Positions 44,540 to 53,128 of a stretch of 64,000 nucleotides of DNA are shown here, in pieces. How positions within the stretch are numbered: position 1 is the stretch's first letter; each line of letters begins with the position of its first letter. The notes beneath the pieces were generated by a model. That model searched no databases. It was given only the letters and a program-made list of their open reading frames with translations, and was not told the DNA's origin. Made by a program: the position numbers and the translations under genes. Origin of the DNA: HGM04593 sp045631905 (GTDB taxonomy: Bacteria; Bacteroidota; Bacteroidia; Bacteroidales; Bacteroidaceae); the NCBI GenBank assembly GCA_045631905.1, contig JAZQVO010000003.1, positions 19,634 through 83,633 of the forward strand, given 5' to 3'.

Positions 44540-46021
44540 TTACTTTTTATAATCGGTTTCTGCAACCATGAGCAGGTGGTCTCCCTCGGCGAGTTTTAAA
44601 GAGCCGTTAGGCACCATATATTGCTCTCCGCGTTTCACAAGCATCACAAGAACGCCTTTGGGCAAATCTAACGATTGCAGTGTGTCGCCTTTGCTTTCGA
44701 GGAGCTCGGGTGTGATGGTTATTTCGCACAGCTCCCCGGCCTCTTCGGGTAGCTCGACATTAAAGTTGTTTTTCGGCAGAGGGGGTAACAGGAGGTCGAG
44801 CTTTTTGGCTGCTGCCGTGATTGTTCCGCCTTGCAAAACCAACGATAGGAGGGTGATGAAGAATACGATGTTAAAGATGGAGTCGCTACCGGGGATATGT
44901 TCCACAACAGGGTATGTTGCAAATATTATGGGTACGGCACCTCTGAGCCCCACCCAAGAGACAAACACCTTTGAGGCTGCGCTTATGTTCTTGAATGGTA
45001 GCAGTGATATTACAACGCTTAACGGGCGCGAAATTACCATCATGAATATGCCGATGAGCAGTGCGGCTATTGCTGTTTTCCACATCTCACAGGGCTTGAC
45101 AAGCAACCCGAGGAGCAGGAACATGCCTATTTGCACAATCCATGTGAGGCCGTCGAAGAAGGCTACAATCTGTTTGCGGTTGCTCATTTTGTTGTTTCCC
45201 ACAATTATACCTGCAATATATACTGCAAGGTAGCCGTTTCCTCCAAGCATGTCTGTCACGGCAAAGGTAAAAAAGACGATGCTCATGAGCATTATGGAGT
45301 AGAGTGGTATGTTGTTGAGGTTTACCTTTTTCATTATCCACACGGTGGAGAAACCGGCTCCGGCTCCAATCATCGCGCCCGATGCAAACTGTTGCACAAG
45401 AGTGCTCAGAGAGCTTATCAACAGCTCGTTTTTGTTAAGTGTCGATAGTGATGAGTCGCCCACGGTGAGTGCAAGCTGAATGAGCATTATGGTCATTATG
45501 TAGGCCATGGGGTCGTTGCTTCCGCTTTCGAGCTCAAGCAATGGTTGCAGGTTGTTCTTCAAGCGCATGTTTTTCCCGCGAAGAATGTTGAATACCGTTG
45601 CCGAGTCGGTCGAGGACATGGTTGCGGCGAGCAGAAAACATGTTATAAGGGGTAGCTCCAACGATAGGAGGCTCCACTTTGAGAGCCCGAAGATAAATGC
45701 GCCCGTAAACAGGGTTGTCAATAACACGCCCACCGTGGAGAGTGTAAGCCCCGGCCCGAAAACGGGTCTTATATCATCTATCTTTGTTTCAACACCACCG
45801 GTAAACAGTATGATGCAGAGTGCCACCATGCCCACAAACTGAGCTTGCGCCATATTATCGAAGTGAATGCCTAAGCCGTCGTTGCCAAAGAGCATGCCTG
45901 CTACAAGGAAGAGTAACAAGGTGGGCATGCCGAAGCGACCACCTGCTTTGGTTATGAGTATACTGCAAAAAATAAGTATGGAACCTATAAAAAGGATATT
46001 ACCCGAAGTAAAAAATATCAT
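44540..46021 (-). CDS. Potassium/proton antiporter, NhaP2 (CPA1) type
   Basis: Inner-membrane cation/proton antiporter for pH or potassium control. The 493 residues show 12-13 hydrophobic segments up to about residue 390, with the CPA1 transport motifs MSSTDSATVF and ELESGSNDPMAY, plus VSWVGLRGAVPI. A C-terminal TrkA-C regulatory domain follows (about 420-493). The ATG at 46021 is chosen; an in-frame ATG 13 codons upstream lies in the promoter. Confidence 0.9.
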   Translation of the reverse strand: MIFFTSGNILFIGSILIFCSILITKAGGRFGMPTLLLFLVAGMLFGNDGLGIHFDNMAQAQFVGMVALCIILFTGGVETKIDDIRPVFGPGLTLSTVGVLLTTLFTGAFIFGLSKWSLLSLELPLITCFLLAATMSSTDSATVFNILRGKNMRLKNNLQPLLELESGSNDPMAYIMTIMLIQLALTVGDSSLSTLNKNELLISSLSTLVQQFASGAMIGAGAGFSTVWIMKKVNLNNIPLYSIMLMSIVFFTFAVTDMLGGNGYLAVYIAGIIVGNNKMSNRKQIVAFFDGLTWIVQIGMFLLLGLLVKPCEMWKTAIAALLIGIFMMVISRPLSVVISLLPFKNISAASKVFVSWVGLRGAVPIIFATYPVVEHIPGSDSIFNIVFFITLLSLVLQGGTITAAAKKLDLLLPPLPKNNFNVELPEEAGELCEITITPELLESKGDTLQSLDLPKGVLVMLVKRGEQYMVPNGSLKLAEGDHLLMVAETDYKK

Positions 46022-46057
46022 AAAAACAGTTTTGTATTTTATTACACTCCAACTTTG

Positions 46058-46065
46058 CAAAGTTA
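46058..46065 (-). promoter_or_regulatory. Promoter -7 box of the antiporter gene
   Basis: TAACTTTG on the reverse strand, 37 bp before the ATG at 46021. Confidence 0.55.
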
Positions 46066-46156
46066 CTATTTTAGGAGATTAAATCGAATATTTTTCTCTA
46101 TTAATAGTTGTTCTTGTTGTATAAGTAAAATAGAAACGGGGCTGTCGTGCCTTAAA

Positions 46157-47023
46157 TTAAGTCTCCTCGTCGGCATCGTGCAAGGGCTGTGGCACGCTTG
46201 GTTGTATGCGATCTATTGCCCAGGCGAAAACCAGCATCGCGACGGTTGCTCCAAGAACCATGCTTGCATCAACCTGCGCATCGCCTGTTGTATGCCCGTT
46301 CATCTCTGAGCCGTACAGCAGGTTGGCAATTACGGCCAACGAGTTGTTTATAATGTGCCCTAATATGGCCGGCAAAAGACTGCCGGTGCGGTAATACAGC
46401 CACCCGAAGCCCACGCCCAAGCATGTGGCATAGAACACTTGTACGGGGTTGAGGTGTATTATTCCAAATAGTAGCGAGGCGACCAAAATACCTGCCCATG
46501 GGTGTTTAAAAAAGCGCATGAGTGCTCCCTGCACGGCTCCTCTGAAAAGAAGTTCTTCGAGCACAGGTGCAAGCACGGCTATGGTGAAAACGCCAAAGTC
46601 GTTCTTCATTATGTAGTCGAAGGTATCTTCGAGTTTGTTTTCGAGCCCTAACCATGTAGCAAGTATATTGAATGTGGTCATCATGCAACCGATAAAGAGC
46701 ACCGACAGCAGAAGAACTCTTTTCTTTACCTCGCTCAAGAACCCGCGCGGTATTTTAACATATCCAAAAGCAAGCAAGTGGGTTATCATCGCAAGCGACG
46801 AGAGAAACATGCCGACAGCTACCCCCTGTGTGGCATATTGTGTCATGAGGGCCGACGGCTCGCTCTCAAACAGGGCGAAGGTGACATCGCCCACGCAGAA
46901 TATGTAGGCGAGGTAACTGCATATACGGCCGGCGGTGAGAAAGACAAATTGATATATAAGAAAATAGCTTATAAGCTTTGCTATCTTCACAAAGAGCCTT
47001 AATGTGTTTGCCCGGTTACTCAT
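46157..47023 (-). CDS. CPBP-family intramembrane protease
   Basis: A Rce1-like integral membrane protein; bacterial members are implicated in peptide maturation or self-immunity. The 288 residues have about eight hydrophobic segments and the ABI/CPBP motifs APVLEELLFRGAVQGAL (EExxxR), FGIIHLNPVQ and ILGHIINNS. The ATG at 47023 is preferred; a GTG at 47065 would overlap ribF. No bacteriocin or substrate gene is nearby, so its role is unknown. Confidence 0.85.
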   Translation of the reverse strand: MSNRANTLRLFVKIAKLISYFLIYQFVFLTAGRICSYLAYIFCVGDVTFALFESEPSALMTQYATQGVAVGMFLSSLAMITHLLAFGYVKIPRGFLSEVKKRVLLLSVLFIGCMMTTFNILATWLGLENKLEDTFDYIMKNDFGVFTIAVLAPVLEELLFRGAVQGALMRFFKHPWAGILVASLLFGIIHLNPVQVFYATCLGVGFGWLYYRTGSLLPAILGHIINNSLAVIANLLYGSEMNGHTTGDAQVDASMVLGATVAMLVFAWAIDRIQPSVPQPLHDADEET

Positions 47024-47054
47024 GTTTTTTGTTCTTATAGGTTCAAAAGGGTGT

Positions 47055-47978
47055 TTAGATGCCACGTTTTACACGGGCGACATCGACACCTATCTGCAAG
47101 CGAAGTTCGTCGATGCCTGCAAACATTATCTCGTCGCGCAGGCGTCGCAGGAAGGTTACCGATATCTTATGTTTATATATGTCGGCCGAAAAATCAATTA
47201 TATGAACCTCGGCTGTGCGCAGATTGACTCCTTGCAACGTGGGTTTTACGCCTATGTTCATAACGCCCTTGTAGCGGTTGCCGGCAACGGTTACGGCCAC
47301 CTCGTAAACACCATCTTTGGGCAACATCTTCATCTCGTCGCTTAGTATTATGTTGGCTGTGGGGAAGCCTATCTCACGTCCGAGGGCGGCTCCGTGCCCC
47401 ACAACGCCTTCTATTGAGTATGGACGGCCGAGGAGCGACTGTACAATATCCACATTGCCTGCCGATAACGCGCGACGCACCTCCGAGGAGCTGGCCTTGC
47501 CTGCGCTGGGTGTATACTTTGTTGTTTGAAACACCTCGATGCCTATCTTCTCGCCATAGGCGATATATTCGTCTATGCCTTCGCCCTCTTGCGGGTGGCC
47601 AAAGTGGTGGTCGTAACCCACGGCCAAGAGCTTTACACCGAGCTTCTCTTTTAACACCTCTTTCATAAAGCGTTCGGCACTCATCGATGCCATGTAGCTG
47701 TCAAAGTCGAGCAGAACACAGCGTTCTACACCTTGTGCCTCCAAAAGAGCTGTTTTTTCACTGTTTGTTGTCAGCAGAAAAGGTTCGCTTTCGGCACCGA
47801 AGAGTATGCGGGGGTGATATTTGAATGTTATTACGGTTAAAGGCAAGCCACGTTCAAAAGCCTTGGCTCGCAACTCTTTTATCATGGCGACGTGACCGCG
47901 ATGCACCCCGTCGTACGACCCTATGGTGGCGGCTGTGGGCACCACGTTTATGTTATCGATGTTGGTTATTATCTCCAT
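47055..47978 (-). CDS. ribF: Bifunctional riboflavin kinase/FAD synthetase
   Basis: Converts riboflavin to FMN and FAD. The 307 residues show the nucleotidyltransferase domain with AATIGSYDGVHRGHVAMIKEL (about 17-37) and VGYDHHFGH, then the flavokinase domain from about residue 180 (GRPYSIEGVVGHGAALGREIGFPTANI), both complete. It lies 12 bp after the HAD gene in the same operon. Confidence 0.95.
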   Translation of the reverse strand: MEIITNIDNINVVPTAATIGSYDGVHRGHVAMIKELRAKAFERGLPLTVITFKYHPRILFGAESEPFLLTTNSEKTALLEAQGVERCVLLDFDSYMASMSAERFMKEVLKEKLGVKLLAVGYDHHFGHPQEGEGIDEYIAYGEKIGIEVFQTTKYTPSAGKASSSEVRRALSAGNVDIVQSLLGRPYSIEGVVGHGAALGREIGFPTANIILSDEMKMLPKDGVYEVAVTVAGNRYKGVMNIGVKPTLQGVNLRTAEVHIIDFSADIYKHKISVTFLRRLRDEIMFAGIDELRLQIGVDVARVKRGI

Positions 47979-47990
47979 ATGTGTTTTTCT

Positions 47991-48629
47991 TTAATCGTTC
48001 AACAAAAAATCGCCCCAAGCCGAGTTTCTCTCCACAAGCACGCTCTCTATGCCCACCTTTCGAGCTGCCTCGCAGTTGGCGGGGGAGTCGTCGAAAAAGA
48101 GTGTGTCGCAAGCCTGCAGGCCGGCCTCTTCAAGCACGCGGGCGAATATCTTCTCGTCGGGTTTGCACATGTGCATCTCGTATGAGAGAAATATGTGGGT
48201 GAAGTAGCTTTCCACGGGACGCCCTTCGAGTGCGTTGATTTGTTTGGCTATTTCTCTCCAATGAATCTCGTTGGTGTTACTCAGCAGGTATATGTTGTGC
48301 CCGGCCGACATAAGCTCGGTGAGGCGTTGCCACTTGTACAAGGGCAGGTCGCCTATCAGCGAACACCATGCATCTGCTATGCGTTTGTGTAGCTCCTCGC
48401 GTTGCATGGGTTCAGCCCCCGCTGGCAAGAGGGTTGTTACATAGTCGCACAGCTCGGCCGACGATATGTTGCCCATCTCATAAGCAAGCATGGTTGTGTT
48501 GGCCAACGTATATTTCTCGGTGAGCAGAGCCTTGTCTATGCCCATCGATGCAAATGCCTCGAATGTGCGCTCGGGGTGAATGTCGAGTAAAATACCGCCA
48601 AGGTCGAATATGAGATTTCTCTTTTTCAT
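47991..48629 (-). CDS. HAD-superfamily hydrolase (haloacid dehalogenase-like phosphatase)
   Basis: A 212-residue HAD phosphatase with motif I IFDLGGILLDI (the second acidic position of the usual DxDxT is Gly, as in the YihX/epoxide hydrolase-like subgroup), motif II LLSNTNEIH, motif III Lys in CKPDEKIF and motif IV FFDDSPANCEAA. The substrate is not evident; YihX-like members dephosphorylate sugar phosphates. It is the first gene of HAD, ribF, CPBP; an FMN phosphatase role is tempting from context but unproven. Confidence 0.85.
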   Translation of the reverse strand: MKKRNLIFDLGGILLDIHPERTFEAFASMGIDKALLTEKYTLANTTMLAYEMGNISSAELCDYVTTLLPAGAEPMQREELHKRIADAWCSLIGDLPLYKWQRLTELMSAGHNIYLLSNTNEIHWREIAKQINALEGRPVESYFTHIFLSYEMHMCKPDEKIFARVLEEAGLQACDTLFFDDSPANCEAARKVGIESVLVERNSAWGDFLLND

Positions 48630-48673
48630 GTCTAAATATAGCCGATAATACCTGTTTTTTACAATCTTTACTG

Positions 48674-48681
48674 CGAAGATA
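48674..48681 (-). promoter_or_regulatory. Promoter -7 box of the HAD-ribF operon
   Basis: TATCTTCG on the reverse strand, 45 bp before the HAD ATG, divergent from the tRNA promoter. Confidence 0.55.
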
Positions 48682-48701
48682 TATTTTTTTTTGGAAAAAC
48701 C

Positions 48702-48732
48702 TTGCTTTGATAAATAAAATGTATTACTTTTG
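48702..48732 (+). promoter_or_regulatory. Promoter of the tRNA gene
   Basis: TTG at 48702-48704, 20 bp, TACTTTTG at 48725-48732, 25 bp before the mature tRNA 5' end. Confidence 0.65.
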
Positions 48733-48757
48733 CACCGTATTTCAAAAGGAGATACTC

Positions 48758-48831
48758 GGGCTTTTAGCTCAGTTGGTTAGAGCAACAGACTCATAATCTG
48801 GAGGTCCTAGGTTCAAGCCCTAGATGGCCCA
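48758..48831 (+). tRNA. tRNA with CAT anticodon (Met or lysidine-modified Ile2)
   Basis: Full cloverleaf: acceptor GGGCTTT with ATGGCCC (one T-T mismatch), D arm GCTCAGTTGGTTAGAGC, anticodon stem CAGA/TCTG with loop CTCATAA, T arm CCTAGGTTCAAGCCCTAGA-like. The anticodon is CAT. Elongator tRNA-Met and tRNA-Ile2 share this anticodon; the sequence alone does not settle which. CC follows the discriminator A, but the next base is G, so CCA is not fully encoded. Confidence 0.96.
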
Positions 48832-48835
48832 CCGA

Positions 48836-48866
48836 AAGAGAACCGCGCACGGTTCTCTTTTTTTTT
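48836..48866 (+). terminator. Terminator of the tRNA gene
   Basis: Perfect 10-bp stem AAGAGAACCG, loop CGCA, CGGTTCTCTT, followed by a run of T residues. Confidence 0.92.
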
Positions 48867-48941
48867 ATTGTAGGGCTTTCCCTGCGGTTATCTCCTTCGT
48901 TTAAATGTTGCACCGGCTGTGCCGACAGCAAACAACGAAGT

Positions 48942-49118
48942 CGATGGGTCAAAGATGAGTTCCTTAAAATACAGAATCGAATCAAAGCTTTCAAAGATGT
49001 TACAGGAACTCGTAGCAGTATCATTCCAACAATGATTACCACATTTGGTATGAAAGACGGAATGTACAGCGACCATATTATAGCAAAAATAAATATGGAC
49101 GATCTTTTTCAGGCATAA
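48942..49118 (+). pseudogene. Remnant of an AAA-type ATPase gene (C-terminal about 58 codons)
   Basis: One frame reads RWVKDEFLKIQNRIKAFKDV, then TGTRSSIIPTMITTFGMKDG and ends INMDDLFQA with a stop at 49116-49118. This matches the C-terminal end of the large Bacteroidales family of AAA ATPases with a nuclease-like C-terminal domain (pattern KxxTGTRxxIxxTMITTFGxK...DDLF). There is no start codon and nothing recognisable of the ATPase core upstream; the preceding bases run into the tRNA terminator. It sits just 3' of a tRNA gene, a common site of insertion and deletion. Confidence 0.6.
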
Positions 49119-49176
49119 CTTTCGATAAAAATAAAGAAAAAACCACCTTACTCATAACTCTTCGCTCGGGGAAAAT

Positions 49177-49881
49177 TTATAGTGCTGTTTTGTGTTTTCT
49201 TAATTCGGCCCTCAATAGTTTGGCGTTTGTGCCTGTGAGGGTGTTGAGCTTCTCCCAAAATCTCGTGCTGTGGTTCATCTCAACGGTGTGGCAGAGCTCG
49301 TGCAACAGGACATAGTCGATGAGTTTGGTGGGCAACAGCATGAGGTAGAGGCTGAGGCTTATAGTGCCGTTACTGCTACAACTGCCCCAGCGCGAGTGGC
49401 TGTCGCGTATGGTCACTCTCTTGTATTTGAGGTTGTGGTTGCTGGCGTGTTTGTGCAGGCGTGCAGGCAGGGTTTTTGTAGCCTCTTTGCGCATGCAGTT
49501 TACAATTACACGGCGTAGCCACGCCTGTTTTTCTGCGGTGTCGAGTGGGGTGCTCTCGGGGCATAGCAGGGTGTTTTCTCCGTTTTTTTCTTTGAGTATG
49601 AATTTGTTGCTATCGTGTAGCTCTATGCCGAATTTAAAGAGTGGGGCATCTATGCGGTAGCCGGCTTCTATGTTGTTGTGCTCTTCTCTCTTTTGCTGTG
49701 CAAGCAGTTTGTTGCCGAATTTGTTGAGGGCGTTCTCTATCTCTTGTTGTCCGGCGGTGGTGGGGAGGGTAATGTATATGGCATCGGGGCGCGCACGCAT
49801 TATTATGCGACGCGCCCTTGTGTCGTGTGTAATCTTTATTGTTCCGTATATGGGGTGAGAAAGAGTGCTCTTTTTTAGCAT
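49177..49881 (-). CDS. YgjP-like zinc metallopeptidase (DUF45)
   Basis: A 234-residue protein of the M48-like YgjP/DUF45 family. The zinc motif HELCHTVEMNHSTRFW (HExxH plus downstream His) is near residues 194-209, preceded by the family hallmark RDSHSRWGSCSSNGTISLSLYLMLLP. The biological substrate is unknown. Its ATG overlaps the argB stop by one base, so it is translationally coupled as the last gene of the topA operon. Confidence 0.9.
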   Translation of the reverse strand: MLKKSTLSHPIYGTIKITHDTRARRIIMRARPDAIYITLPTTAGQQEIENALNKFGNKLLAQQKREEHNNIEAGYRIDAPLFKFGIELHDSNKFILKEKNGENTLLCPESTPLDTAEKQAWLRRVIVNCMRKEATKTLPARLHKHASNHNLKYKRVTIRDSHSRWGSCSSNGTISLSLYLMLLPTKLIDYVLLHELCHTVEMNHSTRFWEKLNTLTGTNAKLLRAELRKHKTAL

Positions 49882-50657
49882 TATGCTACGATGTGTGTGC
49901 CGTTCCTGCCATCTATGGCGTCGGCTTTTGTTATTATGACCTTTGTTACTCCGTTGTCTATGGCGTTAAAGGCGTTGTCTATCTTGGGTATCATACCGCC
50001 ACTTACGGTACCGTCGGCAAGTAGCTCTTTGTAGCTCTCTTTGTTTATTGTGGGTATGAGGCTGTCGGCATCGTCGGGGTTGCGCATGACACCGGGGTGC
50101 TCGAAGCAGTACATGAGGGTTACGTCGTATAGTTTCGACAGACCTTTGGCTGTTTCGGCTGCCATGGTGTCGGCATTTGTGTTGAGCAGGTTGCCGTTGC
50201 CGTCGTGTGTGAGGGGTGCCACAATGGGTACGATGCCTTGTTCTATGAGCTTGCTCAGCATCTCGCCGTCGGCATGGTCTACATCGCCCACAAACCCAAA
50301 ATCGACCTCGCCCACAGGGCGTTTATGTGCTTTTATTATGTTGCAGTCGGCTCCTGTGAGGCCGAGTGCGTTCACGCCACGTGCCTGCAAGCCCGCAACA
50401 ATGTTTTTGTTTACAAGCCCGCCATATACCATGGTAACTACCTGTAACATATCTTTGTCTGTTATGCGTCGGCCGTTTACCATCTTGCTCTCTATGCCCA
50501 GCTTTTCGGCTATCTTTGTTGCCGAGCGACCGCCACCGTGAATGAGCACCTTTGCTCCTGTGACTGTGGCAAAGCGGTCGAGCAGTGCCGACAGCGACTC
50601 TTGCTCTTCGACTATTTTACCGCCTACCTTTATAATGGTTATCTTCTCTTTCTGCAT
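49881..50657 (-). CDS. argB: Acetylglutamate kinase
   Basis: Second step of arginine synthesis. The 258 residues (start MQKEKITIIKVGGKIVEE) carry the amino-acid kinase glycine loop LIHGGGRSATKIAEKL, the VNGRRITD substrate segment, and DGTVSGGMIPKIDNAFNAI near the C-terminus. The ATG at 50657 is preferred over an in-frame start 21 codons upstream that would overlap speA. It follows speA by 13 bp, placing arginine synthesis next to arginine decarboxylation. Confidence 0.95.
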   Translation of the reverse strand: MQKEKITIIKVGGKIVEEQESLSALLDRFATVTGAKVLIHGGGRSATKIAEKLGIESKMVNGRRITDKDMLQVVTMVYGGLVNKNIVAGLQARGVNALGLTGADCNIIKAHKRPVGEVDFGFVGDVDHADGEMLSKLIEQGIVPIVAPLTHDGNGNLLNTNADTMAAETAKGLSKLYDVTLMYCFEHPGVMRNPDDADSLIPTINKESYKELLADGTVSGGMIPKIDNAFNAIDNGVTKVIITKADAIDGRNGTHIVA

Positions 50658-50670
50658 CTTTTTGTGTGGT

Positions 50671-52566
50671 TTAAGGTTCAAGGTATGTGTAGCCGTAGAG
50701 CCCCGAGCGGTAGTTGGCAAGGAACTCTTTGCCCTCTTCGAGCGATATTTTCCCCTGTTTAACCGACTTGGTTACCCATGTCTCCAAGGTGCGTACAAGG
50801 CGTTTTGCATCGAACTGAACATAGTCGAGCACGTCGGCTATGGTCTCTCCGTCTATGATTTTGTCTATGTGGTAACCCTCCTTGTCTACGCTTATGTGCA
50901 CGGCGTTTGTGTCACCGAAGAGGTTGTGAAGGTCGCCCAAAATCTCTTGGTAGGCTCCCACGAGGAACACGCCTATGTAGTAGGGCTCTGTGCTCTTTAC
51001 CTTGTGTACGCACAGCGAGTTGGCCTTGCCGTTATAGTTTATGAACTCGGTGATTTTGCCGTCGCTGTCGCATGTCATGTCCTGAATGGTGCATGTGCGG
51101 TCGGGACGTTCATCGAGCCTGTGTATGGGCATTATGGGGAAGAACTGGTCTATTGCCCATGTGTCGGGGAGGCTTTGGAAGAGCGAGAAGTTTCCGAAGT
51201 ATTTGTCGGCTATGAGCTTCTGTAATTTGCGGAAGTCCTCGGGTACATGTTTCATGGTCTTTGATATTGAGAGTATCTCTCTTGTAACCGACCAGAACAT
51301 GCTCTCGATCTGTGCACGGGTTTTGAGGTCTACAATACCGTGGCTGAACAGCTCTAATGCCTCTTCGCGTATCTGTTGTGCATCGTGGTAGGCTTCGAGC
51401 ATGGTGCGTTGGTCGAGGTCGTCCCAAATTTTGTAAAGTTCTTTTACAAGGTCGTGGTCCTCGGGGCCAACCTCCCAATTTTCGTCCATCTGGGGCAGAA
51501 CGGCTGTTTCGAGTATCTCGAATATGAGCACAGCGTGGTGTGCCGACACCGAACGTCCGCTCTCTGTGATGATGTTGGGGTGGGGGATTCCGTTTTTGTC
51601 GGCTGCATCGACCATGGCGTATATTGCGTCGTTGGCATACTCTTGAATAGAGTAGTTCACACTGCTCTCGCTGCTCGATGAGCGTGTGCCGTCGTAATCG
51701 ACGCCGAGACCGCCACCTATGTCGGTAAACTCTACCTTGAAGCCCATCTTGTGCAACTGCACGTAGAATTGTGATGCTTCGCGCAGGGCTGTCTTTATGT
51801 GTCGTATCTTGGTTACCTGGCTACCTATGTGGAAGTGTATGAGGCGCAGGCAGTCGCGTATGTCGTATTTGTCGAGCAGGTCGAGTGCTTCGAGCAACTC
51901 GCTCGATGTGAGGCCGAACTTGCTTGCATCGCCACCGCTCTCCTCCCATTTTCCGCTACCTTCCGAGGCGAGTTTGATGCGGATACCGATGTTGGGGCGT
52001 ACGCCCAGACGACGGCCTATCTTTGCGATGCGCTTGAGCTCGTTGAGCTTTTCTGCTACAAGGAAGATGTTACGTCCCATCTTCTGGGCGAGCAGAGCCA
52101 TCTCTATGTAGCTGTCGTCTTTATAACCGTTACAAATGATGAGTGAGTCGCTATCGGTGTTCATGGCGATAACCTCGTGCAACTCGGGTTTTGAACCGGC
52201 CTCCAAGCCCATGTTGTATTTTTTGCCGTGGCTCATAATCTCCTCGACCACGGGGCGCATCTGGTTCACCTTGATGGGGTATACTATAAAGTGCTTTGCT
52301 TTGTAGTTATACTCGTTTGACGCTATTTTGAAACAGCCCGAAATTTTCTCGATGCGGTTGTCCAGAATGTCCGGGAAACGAATGAGAACGGGTGCAGGTA
52401 CGTCGCGTAACTGTAACTCGTCCATCAAATGTTTAAGGTCTATTTGAACACCGTCTTTTTTTGGGGTAACAGCAACGTTACCCTCTTCATTGATACTGAA
52501 ATACGAGGCTCCCCAACCATTTATGTTGTAAAGCTCTTCCGAGTCTTCAATGCGCCATCTTCTCAT
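50671..52566 (-). CDS. speA: Biosynthetic arginine decarboxylase
   Basis: PLP enzyme turning arginine into agmatine for polyamine synthesis. The 631 residues match SpeA length. The PLP lysine region is FIVYPIKVNQMRPVVEEI, followed by GLEAGSKPEL, LIHFHIGSQ, FTDIGGGLGVDYDG (phosphate-binding Gly-rich loop) and the C-terminal barrel with GVFLVGAYQEILGDLHNLFGD. It is in the middle of topA, aroK, speA, argB, ygjP. Confidence 0.96.
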   Translation of the reverse strand: MRRWRIEDSEELYNINGWGASYFSINEEGNVAVTPKKDGVQIDLKHLMDELQLRDVPAPVLIRFPDILDNRIEKISGCFKIASNEYNYKAKHFIVYPIKVNQMRPVVEEIMSHGKKYNMGLEAGSKPELHEVIAMNTDSDSLIICNGYKDDSYIEMALLAQKMGRNIFLVAEKLNELKRIAKIGRRLGVRPNIGIRIKLASEGSGKWEESGGDASKFGLTSSELLEALDLLDKYDIRDCLRLIHFHIGSQVTKIRHIKTALREASQFYVQLHKMGFKVEFTDIGGGLGVDYDGTRSSSSESSVNYSIQEYANDAIYAMVDAADKNGIPHPNIITESGRSVSAHHAVLIFEILETAVLPQMDENWEVGPEDHDLVKELYKIWDDLDQRTMLEAYHDAQQIREEALELFSHGIVDLKTRAQIESMFWSVTREILSISKTMKHVPEDFRKLQKLIADKYFGNFSLFQSLPDTWAIDQFFPIMPIHRLDERPDRTCTIQDMTCDSDGKITEFINYNGKANSLCVHKVKSTEPYYIGVFLVGAYQEILGDLHNLFGDTNAVHISVDKEGYHIDKIIDGETIADVLDYVQFDAKRLVRTLETWVTKSVKQGKISLEEGKEFLANYRSGLYGYTYLEP

Positions 52567-52597
52567 TTTTTGTGGTATTATCGGTTATTATTTTTGT

Positions 52598-53128
52598 TTA
52601 CGGTATGTTGAATTGTTTGCAAAAAGCCTCAACCGAGGAGTCTATCTCGCTCTTGTCTTCGAGCTTGTCGGACATGAAGGTGTATGTGGCTTTTGTGTAG
52701 TAGGGCTCGCGCTTGGCTATCTGTTCGGCGATGAACGTGCGCAACTCCTCGTCGCTCTTGTCTTTTATCAAGGGGCGTTGTTTGCGTGCTATGCTCAGCC
52801 TTATGAAGAGCCTCTCTAACGGTGCATGCAGGTATACGGTTGTGCCCATGCTGTTCATGTAGTCGATGTTGTCGAAGAAGCAGGGTGTTCCGCCTCCTGT
52901 GGATATTATCACGTCTTCGAACTCGGCAACCTCGTGGAGCATACGGCGTTCGAGGTCACGAAAACCTTCTTCGCCTTTCTCGGCAAATATCTGTGCGATG
53001 CTTTTGCGGTAGCGTTCCTCGATGTAGGCATCAAGGTCTATGAAGGTTACCCCGACTTTTTTGGCGAGGGCTTTGCCCAGCGTTGTCTTGCCGGCACCCA
53101 TGTATCCGATGAGCAATATGCGTATCAT
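52598..53128 (-). CDS. aroK: Shikimate kinase
   Basis: Phosphorylates shikimate in aromatic amino-acid synthesis. The 176 residues start MIRILLIGYMGAGKTTLGKA with the Walker A loop at about 8-16, then FIDLDAYIEER, ISTGGGTPCF and the lid Arg in RKQRPLI. The ATG overlaps the topA stop by one base (TAATG), showing coupling. An upstream in-frame start at 53206 lies inside topA and is rejected. Confidence 0.95.
   Translation of the reverse strand: MIRILLIGYMGAGKTTLGKALAKKVGVTFIDLDAYIEERYRKSIAQIFAEKGEEGFRDLERRMLHEVAEFEDVIISTGGGTPCFFDNIDYMNSMGTTVYLHAPLERLFIRLSIARKQRPLIKDKSDEELRTFIAEQIAKREPYYTKATYTFMSDKLEDKSEIDSSVEAFCKQFNIP

Noticed and set aside
48791..49076. Reverse-strand frames of 62-83 codons over the tRNA and its flank
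   Set aside because: They run through the tRNA or antisense to the ATPase remnant and show no similarity pattern.
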